From the NCBI RefSeq assembly GCF_002015085.1, contig NZ_MUXW01000010.1, positions 1 to 41,833 on the forward strand: a stretch of DNA of 41,833 nucleotides. Direction: 5' to 3'. How positions within the stretch are numbered: position 1 is the first letter of the stretch; every line of letters begins with the position of its first letter. Positions 7,804 to 14,674 of the stretch are shown here, piece by piece. The notes beneath the pieces are model-generated. The model was not told the origin of the DNA. It ran no database searches and saw nothing but the letters and a program-made list of their open reading frames with translations. A program made the translations under genes and the position numbers. Origin of the DNA: Glaesserella parasuis. GTDB lineage: Bacteria > Pseudomonadota > Gammaproteobacteria > Enterobacterales > Pasteurellaceae.

Positions 7804-8124
7804 ATGCAATTTAAAGATTATTTAGCGACATTCCCTAGCATTGAACATTTGTCAGGCTTATCTATATTGGATAGACAAGGGAATATCATTCACCATATTC
7901 CTGCTATTGAAGGTAAATTAGGTTCATTAAAACTGTATAATGCACTTGCAGAAAGATTTAGTCAGCAGCTGAATGTTAAATCTGCTCAGCAAGGAATTAT
8001 TTGGTTTGCTGAGCATGTTGAAGATGCAACTCAACATCCAGGGAAACACCCGAATATTGACTTATTATTTAATATTGTTGAACAAAAATTAGAGTTGACA
8101 TTAAAACCTATTACTAATGGATAA
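7804..8124 (+). CDS. DUF2322 family protein
   Basis: This small soluble protein of 106 residues has the conserved blocks of the DUF2322 family as I recall it: LPSIEHL-like SGLSILDRQGNIIHHIPA, GKLGSLKLYNALAERF, and near the C-terminus HPGKHPNIDLLFNI. No signal peptide or membrane segment is present and no catalytic motif is recognisable. It follows ftsN by 16 bases with AAAAAGGAAACAAA as ribosome binding site, so the two are probably cotranscribed. The function is not known. Confidence 0.7.
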   Translation: MQFKDYLATFPSIEHLSGLSILDRQGNIIHHIPAIEGKLGSLKLYNALAERFSQQLNVKSAQQGIIWFAEHVEDATQHPGKHPNIDLLFNIVEQKLELTLKPITNG

Positions 8125-8200
8125 AAACTTATCATTTATGAGTTACTTAACTTTACAGCTCTTATTTTCATAAAGTCGTAGCAGGTATAGTAGACAAGCA

Positions 8201-8956
8201 TTATTGCACAGAAAACTTCACCGGCACCGTTAGCGATGTAGGGAAACCTGCTGGAGGAGGCGAGTGCATTTTTGTGCTTTGAGCCGCTTTCATTGCTGCC
8301 GCATCCAAGTTGCTATTCCCTGACGAATTAATCACTTGAACATTGATCACTTGCCCTGATGACGATAACTGGAATGACAAGGTTACTGTCCCTGTTTTTC
8401 GCATCATTTTCTCTCTTTGAGGATAAGCATTGTTAGCTCTTTGCTGCAACGTCCGTTGTAATTGGGCTTTATAAGCGTTAATTTCCCCACCACTTGCTGA
8501 GCCACTATTTACAGTGCCACTACCTTTTGGTGAGCCAGTCACAATACCCTCTTGATTTTTTGCACCTTGCACCGCACTCGGAGTTGCTTTTGCTACAACA
8601 CCTTGTTTAGCTTCAGCACCTTTTTCAATAGCTTTTACTGGAGGTTTCTCTTTCGGTTTTGGCTTTTCTTTTGGTTTTTCCTTTGGCTTTGGTGGCTCTG
8701 GAACAGGTTCAGGAATAGGCTCAGGCTCTATGACAGGCTCAGGTTTCTTAACTTCTTCCTCAACGGGTTCTTCCGCTGCCACAGCCACTTGTTCTTGCTC
8801 TAAACGTGCCGCCAACATTTCCATTGAGATACTGGAAACTTCCTCTGTTGCAGGTAATGGTTTTTGAGTATGGATAATCCCAAACACCGTCGCAAATAGC
8901 GTACCGTGTAAGGTGAGAGAACCGATTAATCCGATACGGGAGTGACGTTTTTTCAT
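8201..8956 (-). CDS. tonB: Energy-transducing protein TonB
   Basis: TonB couples the proton-motive force, harvested by ExbB-ExbD, to outer-membrane receptors for iron, heme or cobalamin. The 251 residues show an N-terminal membrane anchor (RIGLIGSLTLHGTLFATVF, with the Ser-x3-His-type face typical of TonB), a Pro/Glu/Lys-rich spacer at about 66-110 made of EPVPEPP- and KPKEKP-type repeats, and a C-terminal domain with YPQREKMMRKTGTVTLSFQL and the final LTVPVKFSVQ strand. The ATG overlaps the exbD stop codon by one base (TAATG), indicating coupled translation. It is the last gene of exbB-exbD-tonB, the order known from Haemophilus. Confidence 0.95.
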   Translation of the reverse strand: MKKRHSRIGLIGSLTLHGTLFATVFGIIHTQKPLPATEEVSSISMEMLAARLEQEQVAVAAEEPVEEEVKKPEPVIEPEPIPEPVPEPPKPKEKPKEKPKPKEKPPVKAIEKGAEAKQGVVAKATPSAVQGAKNQEGIVTGSPKGSGTVNSGSASGGEINAYKAQLQRTLQQRANNAYPQREKMMRKTGTVTLSFQLSSSGQVINVQVINSSGNSNLDAAAMKAAQSTKMHSPPPAGFPTSLTVPVKFSVQ

Positions 8957-9342
8957 TACTTACTATTCTCTTTTTTCGTCACAATTGCTACATTTTTGAT
9001 TTCATTTGCAGCCAGAAGGTCGGTTAGTTCAACAAATTTTTCAAAAGCAACGGTCGCATCTACTTTCAAGGTCACCTTTTGGCTTTTATCCCAAGTTGCT
9101 ATTTCTGCGTTCAGTTCTTCTTTAGTGATCGGTTTATCATTGTAGAAAAATTCATTATTTTCAGTAATAGTGAGCAGTTTTGCCAATTCATCAGCCTTCA
9201 TTGCTTGTGTAGTAGAGGCTTTCGGCACATTTACTTGAATTTTACCTTGCGAGATAAAAGAGGCAGTAACCAATACAATCGCCAATAACACCAACATAAT
9301 GTCGATGAATGGGATAATGTTTATTTCGTCAAATTTTTTCAT
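8956..9342 (-). CDS. exbD: Biopolymer transport protein ExbD
   Basis: ExbD is a 128-residue inner-membrane protein with one span and a periplasmic domain, part of the ExbB5-ExbD2 proton-driven motor that powers TonB. The N-terminal NIIPFIDIMLVLLAIVLVTA segment holds the membrane aspartate required for proton use. The start at 9342 (MKKFDEINIIPF) follows GAGGATATA; the longer frame to 9363 would add seven residues without a site. The gap to exbB (42 bases) contains an AAGCGGTCA uptake-signal core. The stop codon overlaps the tonB start. Confidence 0.95.
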   Translation of the reverse strand: MKKFDEINIIPFIDIMLVLLAIVLVTASFISQGKIQVNVPKASTTQAMKADELAKLLTITENNEFFYNDKPITKEELNAEIATWDKSQKVTLKVDATVAFEKFVELTDLLAANEIKNVAIVTKKENSK

Positions 9343-9384
9343 TATATCCTCGTCGCTTGTCAAATTTTGGCAGAAAGTGACCGC

Positions 9385-9837
9385 TTAGGCTTTAGCTTTG
9401 CGAGCTTCAAGGGCTTGCCATTTTAATTTGTTTTCTTCGACTTTACGTCCAAAGCCGTTATAAAACATCATTGCAGGAATGGCGACTAAGATACCGACAG
9501 CAGTTGCTTTGAGGGCTAAAGAGAGATGCACCATAATAGAGGCAGCATCAATATCCCCGCCAGAATGACCGAGTTCATAGAATGTTAATAAGATACCGAC
9601 AACAGTACCAAGTAGTCCGATATAAGGGGCGTTTGAGCCGATAGTTGAGATAGTGGTGAGGTTAGCAGTGAGATCGATTTCTAACTCTTGCAATGTTTCG
9701 TAATCTTTGACTTCTACTTTCTTATAGAATAGAACTCGCTCAATGATTTTAGCGAACAAAATAACACTCATAATCGCTAATAAACCTAAGATAATATAGT
9801 CGATGTAGCTTTGTAAAAATTGAAATAGTTGATCCAT
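9385..9837 (-). CDS. exbB: Biopolymer transport protein ExbB
   Basis: ExbB is the pentameric channel-forming subunit of the TonB motor, here 150 residues with three membrane spans (about 14-33, 68-90 and 107-130). It is the short form typical of Pasteurellaceae. The conserved APYIGLLGTVVGI and LALKATAVGILVAIPAM blocks line the pore. The start follows GGAATTTTCA. Upstream lies a promoter overlapped by a Fur-like box and a leader hairpin, which fits iron-repressed expression of exbB-exbD-tonB. Confidence 0.95.
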   Translation of the reverse strand: MDQLFQFLQSYIDYIILGLLAIMSVILFAKIIERVLFYKKVEVKDYETLQELEIDLTANLTTISTIGSNAPYIGLLGTVVGILLTFYELGHSGGDIDAASIMVHLSLALKATAVGILVAIPAMMFYNGFGRKVEENKLKWQALEARKAKA

Positions 9838-9864
9838 TGAAAATTCCTATCATATAAAGAAAGA

Positions 9865-9890
9865 AAATGCGTATAGAAGCATACGCATTT
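9865..9890 (-). promoter_or_regulatory. Perfect hairpin in the exbB leader
   Basis: AAATGCGTAT and ATACGCATTT form a perfect 10-base-pair stem around a six-base loop, between the promoter and the exbB ribosome binding site. In the exbB direction the stem is followed by a T-rich run (TTCTTTCTTT), so it could act as a weak terminator/attenuator or stabilise the 5' end of the mRNA. The structure is seen; the role is a guess. Confidence 0.5.
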
Positions 9891-9931
9891 GATAATAGTT
9901 CCTATTATATAAAAGTGAGTTGAAATTTCAA
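9891..9931 (-). promoter_or_regulatory. exbB promoter overlapped by a Fur-like box
   Basis: Reading the minus strand, TTGAAA (9926-9931), a 16-base spacer and a perfect TATAAT (9904-9909) make a good sigma-70 promoter. The -10 lies within ATAATAG-TTC-CTATTAT, a perfect 7-3-7 inverted repeat that matches the 19-base Fur consensus (GATAATGATAATCATTATC) at about 12 of 19 positions (9891-9909). A repressor bound there would block RNA polymerase, which fits iron control of the TonB system. Confidence 0.7.
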
Positions 9932-10010
9932 CTGCTGTAATAGCTTATTGTTTATTTACAATTTTGTGTTTAATGCTATATTCTTCCGACTTTTTAATGA
10001 AGGAAAGAAT

Positions 10011-10337
10011 ATGGAAGAAACATTTACAGAAATTACCCCACAACAGGCGTGGGAAATGATGCAAAATGAAGACGCTGTTTTAGTGGATATTCGTGATATG
10101 GTAAGGTTTAGTCATAGTCGTCCTCAAGGTGCATTTCACTTAACAAATCATAGTTACGGCAAGTTTTTAGATGAATATGATTATGACGAACCTGTGATTG
10201 TGAGTTGCTATCACGGGGTGAGTAGTCGTAATACAGCTCAATACCTTGTCGAGCAAGGTTTTGAGCGTGTATATAGTGTCAAAGGTGGTTTTGAGGGCTG
10301 GGTTAGAGCTGAATTACCGATTGAATTAGGCTACTAG
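10011..10337 (+). CDS. glpE: Thiosulfate sulfurtransferase GlpE (single-domain rhodanese)
   Basis: This 108-residue single-domain rhodanese has the same length as E. coli GlpE. It transfers sulfane sulfur from thiosulfate to cyanide or thioredoxin-like acceptors. The active-site loop is SCYHGVSSRNTAQYL, with the persulfide-carrying cysteine in the GlpE-type CYHG.SS context, and VLVDIRDMVRF is the CH2A motif. The start at 10011 follows GAAGGAAAGAAT; the open frame upstream to 9948 has no site and overlaps the exbB promoter region. No glycerol genes lie next to it here. Confidence 0.9.
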   Translation: MEETFTEITPQQAWEMMQNEDAVLVDIRDMVRFSHSRPQGAFHLTNHSYGKFLDEYDYDEPVIVSCYHGVSSRNTAQYLVEQGFERVYSVKGGFEGWVRAELPIELGY

Positions 10338-10398
10338 GCTAACAAGCGCTTGGATTAGATGGGAAGAATTAAACATATTTCATAAGAGAGAACAAATT

Positions 10399-11454
10399 AT
10401 GTGGAAAGAAATCTTACTTAATTACGGTATCTTTTTGCTGGAGTTATTGACGGTCTTTGGCATTGTTGCCGTTGTGATAATGCTGATTTTAGAAAGTCGT
10501 AAACAGCCAGAATCAGGCTCAATTACGCTGACTAATTTAACTGAGAAATACCAAGAACAAGAAAAAGCACTTGCAAGTGCCTTTTTAAGTGAAGCTGAGT
10601 TAAAACATAAAGAAAAACAAGAGAAAAAAGCAGAAAAAGAGAAAGCGAAAGCAGAAAAGAAACGCTTAAAAGAGGGCGGAGAAAACCCTGAGGCAGAGAA
10701 ATCCCGTTTGTTTGTCTTGAACTTTCAAGGGGATATTCAGGCGAGCGGTGTATCTGCTTTACGCAAAGAAGTTGATGCCGTACTTGCTTTGGCAAAACCA
10801 GAGAAAGATCAGGTTTTGTTAAAGCTAGAAAGTCCAGGAGGCGTGGTTCACGGTTATGGTTTAGCGGCTTCCCAATTACAACGTTTGAAAGATAAATCCA
10901 TTCCTTTGACTGTGGCGGTAGATAAAGTGGCTGCAAGCGGTGGGTATATGATGGCGTGTGTCGCTAACAAGATTGTATCTGCCCCTTTTGCTGTAATTGG
11001 CTCTGTTGGCGTGGTAGCTCAAGTACCTAATATTCACCGTCTATTGAAAAAACACGATATTGATGTTGATGTGATGACAGCAGGTGAATACAAGCGAACA
11101 GTGACATTTGTGGGTGAAAATACCGAAAAAGGCAAACAGAAATTCCAGCAAGAATTGGAGGAAACTCACCGCTTGTTTAAACAATTTGTTGCTCAACATC
11201 GTCCTCAGTTAGACATAGAAAAAATTGCGACAGGTGAACATTGGTTTGGGCAACAAGCAGTTGAATTTAACCTTGTTGATGAACTCTCTACTAGTGATGA
11301 TCTCATTTTAGATGCGGTAAAATCGCAAGACGTGATTGAAGTGAAATATCAACAAAAGAAAAAATTATCGCAACGTGTGGGAGAGCAAATTGAGTCGAGC
11401 ATTGAGAATGTAGTGATGAAATGGGCGAATAAATCTCGTTCACCACTTTTATAG
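10399..11454 (+). CDS. sohB: Inner-membrane serine protease SohB (S49 family)
   Basis: This 351-residue S49 peptidase related to SppA has an N-terminal membrane segment (residues 10-31), a K/E-rich charged stretch (about 65-101) and the protease domain. The likely nucleophile is Ser180 in DKVAASGGYMMA and the general base Lys232 in TAGEYKRTVTF, the S49 Ser-Lys dyad; SPGGVVHGYG forms the oxyanion region. SohB is thought to act in periplasmic protein quality control. The start follows AAGAGAGAACAAATT. It stands alone between glpE and a gap with a strong terminator. Confidence 0.93.
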   Translation: MWKEILLNYGIFLLELLTVFGIVAVVIMLILESRKQPESGSITLTNLTEKYQEQEKALASAFLSEAELKHKEKQEKKAEKEKAKAEKKRLKEGGENPEAEKSRLFVLNFQGDIQASGVSALRKEVDAVLALAKPEKDQVLLKLESPGGVVHGYGLAASQLQRLKDKSIPLTVAVDKVAASGGYMMACVANKIVSAPFAVIGSVGVVAQVPNIHRLLKKHDIDVDVMTAGEYKRTVTFVGENTEKGKQKFQQELEETHRLFKQFVAQHRPQLDIEKIATGEHWFGQQAVEFNLVDELSTSDDLILDAVKSQDVIEVKYQQKKKLSQRVGEQIESSIENVVMKWANKSRSPLL

Positions 11455-11508
11455 ATAACAATTGTTTGATTAATTTTAAATTTTCATTAAATTGTCGAAT
11501 AAATAGAC

Positions 11509-11620
11509 TTCCCAAATGGCGAAAAAATGCGTATTATACGCGTCCCTGAGTTAGTAGGCGATAATGATGCTGAACACTGAATAAAGGTTGTGAAGTACGG
11601 TTTTACACCGTACTTTTTAT
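11509..11620 (+). ncRNA. Possible short transcript or dusB leader with terminator
   Basis: In the sohB-dusB gap, TTCCCA (11509-11514), a 17-base spacer and TATTAT (11532-11537) form a candidate promoter. About 50 bases further a strong intrinsic terminator follows (stem 11593-11600 / 11608-11615). A transcript from this promoter would be roughly 75-80 bases. I do not recognise it as a known small RNA. It could equally be a leader that attenuates dusB-fis, or simply the sohB terminator region. Two tiny reading frames cross it but neither is convincing. Confidence 0.3.
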
Positions 11621-11622
11621 TT
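11593..11622 (+). terminator. Rho-independent terminator upstream of dusB
   Basis: AAGTACGG and CCGTACTT form a perfect eight-pair stem over the loop TTTTACA, followed directly by TTTATTT. It lies 139 bases after the sohB stop and 50 bases before dusB. Confidence 0.85.
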
Positions 11623-11672
11623 GGATATCGTTTAGGTTAAATTTGTACTAAAAATAATCAATGGATAAGTCG

Positions 11673-12647
11673 ATGCGAATTGGTCAATATGAAATAAAAA
11701 ACCGTATTTTCCTCGCGCCGATGGCAGGGATTACAGATCAACCTTTTAGAAGACTGTGTAGCCAATTAGGTGCAGGTTTAACTTTCTCAGAAATGATGTC
11801 CACAAACCCTGATGTATGGCATACCGAAAAATCGAAATTGCGTTTATCGCATCATCACGAAATCGGTATTAATGCTGTACAGATTGCGGGATGTGATCCC
11901 ACTGAAATGGCAGAAGCAGCAAAAATCAATGTCGCTTACGGAGCTGAAATTATTGACATCAATATGGGATGCCCAGCGAAAAAGGTGAACAAAAAAATGG
12001 CAGGCTCTGCCCTTTTACGCGAACCTGATTTAGTTGCCCGTATTTTAGATGCGGTCGTTAATGCTGTTGATGTGCCTGTAACGCTAAAAATTAGAACAGG
12101 TTGGGATCCTGAGAACCGAAATTGCCTAGAAATTGCCAATATAGCTGAACAAGCGGGTATCTCAGCTTTAACTATTCACGGACGCACTAGAAGTTGTCTA
12201 TTTGAAGGTGAAGCAGAATACGACAGCATAAAGGCAGTTAAACAAGCGGTTTCGATTCCTATTATTGCCAATGGTGATATTACCTCTGCGGAAAAAGCAA
12301 AACAGGTTCTTGACTATACACAAGCTGATGCTGTGATGATCGGTCGAGGCAGTTTAGGTCGCCCTTGGTTATTTTCGGAAATCGGCAAGTTTTTCGAGAA
12401 AGGAGATCTCGTTTCGACATTATCACTTAATGATAAGTGCCAATTAATGTTACAGCATATTGAAAACCTACATCAGTTTTATGGTGAAGAAAAAGGTTAT
12501 CGAATTGCGCGTAAACACGTTGGCTGGTATGTCGAACAGCTTAAACCAAATGCAAATTTTAGACGTACTTTTAATGCCCTTGATTCGACGAAAGAACAGT
12601 TAAAGGCGTTGGAAGATTTTGTAAAATCGATTCGTGAAGAATCTTAA
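11673..12647 (+). CDS. dusB: tRNA-dihydrouridine synthase B
   Basis: DusB is an FMN-dependent enzyme that reduces uridine to dihydrouridine at tRNA position 17. From the ATG at 11673 (MRIGQYEIKNRIFLAPMAG) the 324 residues align with E. coli DusB from its first residue. The catalytic cysteine lies in INMGCPAKKVNKKMAGSALL; LTIHGRTR and PIIANGDI are flavin-barrel motifs, and KGYRIARKHVGWY is the C-terminal tRNA-binding helix. GGATAAG upstream serves as binding site; the in-frame ATG at 11661 overlaps it. dusB-fis is the usual two-gene operon. Confidence 0.95.
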   Translation: MRIGQYEIKNRIFLAPMAGITDQPFRRLCSQLGAGLTFSEMMSTNPDVWHTEKSKLRLSHHHEIGINAVQIAGCDPTEMAEAAKINVAYGAEIIDINMGCPAKKVNKKMAGSALLREPDLVARILDAVVNAVDVPVTLKIRTGWDPENRNCLEIANIAEQAGISALTIHGRTRSCLFEGEAEYDSIKAVKQAVSIPIIANGDITSAEKAKQVLDYTQADAVMIGRGSLGRPWLFSEIGKFFEKGDLVSTLSLNDKCQLMLQHIENLHQFYGEEKGYRIARKHVGWYVEQLKPNANFRRTFNALDSTKEQLKALEDFVKSIREES

Positions 12648-12666
12648 TAAGTTGGATAAAAGGACA

Positions 12667-12963
12667 ATGTTAGAACAACAACCGACACAAAACCCATTAA
12701 CAGTATCAATGTTAAATGCACAAGCTCAACAAGTAGATAGACCACTTCGTGAAAATGTAAAACAAGCGGTTCGTAACTACTTAAGAAATTTAGATGGTCA
12801 AGATCCAACTGAATTATATGAGTTAGTTTTATCTGAAATTGAACACCCAATGTTAGATATGGTTATGCAACATACTCGCGGTAACCAAACTCGTGCAGCC
12901 ACAATGCTTGGTATTAACCGTGGTACATTGCGTAAAAAATTAAAAAAATACGGTATGGGTTAA
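12667..12963 (+). CDS. fis: Nucleoid-associated regulator Fis
   Basis: Fis is a homodimeric DNA-bending protein that activates rRNA and tRNA promoters and shapes the nucleoid. It has 98 residues, the same length as E. coli Fis. The C-terminal helix-turn-helix (RGNQTRAATMLGINRGTLRK, then KLKKYGMG) is highly conserved. The start at 12667 follows AAAAGGACA, 19 bases behind dusB, so it is cotranscribed. A long, strong terminator follows. Confidence 0.97.
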   Translation: MLEQQPTQNPLTVSMLNAQAQQVDRPLRENVKQAVRNYLRNLDGQDPTELYELVLSEIEHPMLDMVMQHTRGNQTRAATMLGINRGTLRKKLKKYGMG

Positions 12964-13274
12964 TTTTTTTGTAAACTAAATCATATCATTGAATCTGCAC
13001 TTTAATCGTTAGGTTTAGTCTCTAACATAATAAAGTGCAGATTTTTTATTTATAGAGTGTGAGATTAAGTCGATATCCTTCTTTGCGCTATTTTTGCTTG
13101 ATTTCATTAATAAAGTGAAATATATAGAATAATGTTATTACTACTAAGGCAGAAAAGGATTAACATTAATATACTGCGAAATGGTAAGTTCGTAATTTTT
13201 TAGCAAAAAATTAAGGAAATCTCACCGCTTTTTTGATATGGTACGCCTTAATTTTTTCTCATGAGAACGAAACA
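12964..13274. other. fis-ubiE intergenic region (311 bases)
   Basis: The left part holds the fis terminator (12992-13048). A candidate ubiE promoter is TTGATT (13098-13103), 17 bases, TATATA (13121-13126), which would leave a leader of about 145 bases. The ACCGCTTTTTT near 13223 is an uptake-signal core. I see no gene and no recognisable riboswitch. Confidence 0.4.
12992..13048 (+). terminator. Terminator after fis
   Basis: AATCTGCACTTTA (12992-13004) pairs perfectly with TAAAGTGCAGATT (13031-13043), followed by TTTTTATTT. An inner GTTAG/CTAAC stem lies within the loop. It starts 29 bases after the fis stop codon. Confidence 0.88.
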
Positions 13275-14048
13275 ATGAACGACGCTCAACAATCTCAACA
13301 ACCACAATCAGAAACCACCTATTTTGGATTTAAAACCGTTGCCAAAGAAGAAAAACAGCAGTTAGTCGCCAATGTGTTCCATAGCGTTGCAGGCAAATAT
13401 GATTTAATGAATGATCTGCTCTCTTTTGGTATCCACCGCGTGTGGAAGCGTTTTACCATTGATTGCAGTGGCGTGCGAAAGGGACAGAAAGTGTTGGATT
13501 TAGCAGGGGGAACAGGGGATTTCACCGCTAAATTCTCTCGTATTGTTGGCGAAACAGGCGAAGTTGTCCTTGCTGATATTAACAGTTCAATGTTGGAAGT
13601 AGGGCGTGAGAAATTGCGGAATTTGGGCGTTGTCGGCAATGTGAATTATGTGCAAGCGAATGCAGAGTGCTTGCCGTTTGCGGATAACACCTTTGATTGC
13701 ATTGTGATTAGCTTCGGTTTGCGTAATGTTACTGATAAAGATAAGGCGTTACGTTCGATGTTCCGTGTGTTGAAACCGGGCGGACGTTTGCTGGTGTTGG
13801 AATTTTCTAAGCCGATTATCGATCCGATTAGCCAAGTTTATAATTTCTATTCATTTAATATTTTGCCGAAAGTGGGCGAAGTGGTTGTCAATGATGCCGA
13901 TAGCTATCGCTACCTTGCCGAATCTATTCGTATGCACCCGAAACAAGACGAGTTAAAGGGAATGATGGAAAATGCAGGGTTTGAAAATGTCGGTTATTAC
14001 AATTTAAGTGCTGGGATTGTAGCATTACATCGTGGGTACAAATTTTAA
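13275..14048 (+). CDS. ubiE: Ubiquinone/menaquinone C-methyltransferase UbiE
   Basis: UbiE uses S-adenosylmethionine to methylate the ring of demethylmenaquinone and of the ubiquinone precursor. The 258-residue protein has motif I KVLDLAGGTGDFTAKF, the UbiE signatures YDLMNDLLSFGIHRVWKR near the N-terminus and RVLKPGGRLLVLEFSKP in the middle, and the C-terminal AGIVALHRGYKF. The start at 13275 (MNDAQQSQQ) gives the family length; the open frame from 13233 lacks a site. First gene of ubiE-ubiJ-ubiB. Confidence 0.95.
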   Translation: MNDAQQSQQPQSETTYFGFKTVAKEEKQQLVANVFHSVAGKYDLMNDLLSFGIHRVWKRFTIDCSGVRKGQKVLDLAGGTGDFTAKFSRIVGETGEVVLADINSSMLEVGREKLRNLGVVGNVNYVQANAECLPFADNTFDCIVISFGLRNVTDKDKALRSMFRVLKPGGRLLVLEFSKPIIDPISQVYNFYSFNILPKVGEVVVNDADSYRYLAESIRMHPKQDELKGMMENAGFENVGYYNLSAGIVALHRGYKF

Positions 14049-14050
14049 AA

Positions 14051-14674
14051 ATGAAAACGTTATTACAACAGTTGATGTTACCGCAATTTGCGTTAGGGGC
14101 ATTGGAAACGGCGTTTAATCATTTGATTGAACGTTCACCCCAAACATCGCCTATGTTACGCAAACTTGCAGGGAAAATTCTTAAAATTCAGTTAAATCAA
14201 CCGAATATTATACTTTTTGTAATTTTCAGTGAAAACCGTGCGGATTGGCTGGCGAATTATGAGGGTGAAGTGGATTGTGCCGTGAGCCTTGATGCGACAG
14301 CTCTTCCAAAACTGGCGGATAAAAGTAAACTGAGTGAGTTGATTAATAATAAAACACTGATTTTGACGGGTGATATTCAAGTATTACAGCATTTTTCACA
14401 GTTACTTGACGAGTTGGAAAAAGATCCTGCGGAATTGCTCTCACGTTTTATCGGTGATGTACCAGCTCAGGCTTCAACGGATTTCGCCAAGGGTATTTTT
14501 ACCAAGGTGAAAAATCAGTTTGTGCAAGACAGTCAGCACCTTGTCGATAACTTGACGAACGAACGCCCTGTGTTTGTTCATCGTTTGCAAGTGGTTGATT
14601 TTTGCGATCAGGTAAAAGAGTTGGAACAGCAAGCGGTACGGTTAGAGCAAAAATTTGTAAAATTGGGAATATAA
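14051..14674 (+). CDS. ubiJ: Ubiquinone biosynthesis accessory factor UbiJ
   Basis: UbiJ (formerly YigP) is a 207-residue soluble protein with an N-terminal SCP2-type lipid-binding domain (about residues 15-115). With UbiK it organises the ubiquinone-synthesis complex and binds its hydrophobic intermediates. Recognition rests on its place between ubiE and ubiB, its length, and a pattern like that of the E. coli protein, including the C-terminal coiled coil (QVKELEQQAVRLEQKFVKL). It begins two bases after the ubiE stop and its own stop overlaps the ubiB start (TAATG). Confidence 0.88.
   Translation: MKTLLQQLMLPQFALGALETAFNHLIERSPQTSPMLRKLAGKILKIQLNQPNIILFVIFSENRADWLANYEGEVDCAVSLDATALPKLADKSKLSELINNKTLILTGDIQVLQHFSQLLDELEKDPAELLSRFIGDVPAQASTDFAKGIFTKVKNQFVQDSQHLVDNLTNERPVFVHRLQVVDFCDQVKELEQQAVRLEQKFVKLGI

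Noticed and set aside
11527..11580. 18-codon peptide gene in the sohB-dusB gap
   Set aside because: It has no convincing ribosome binding site and overlaps the candidate -10; no family match is recognised.
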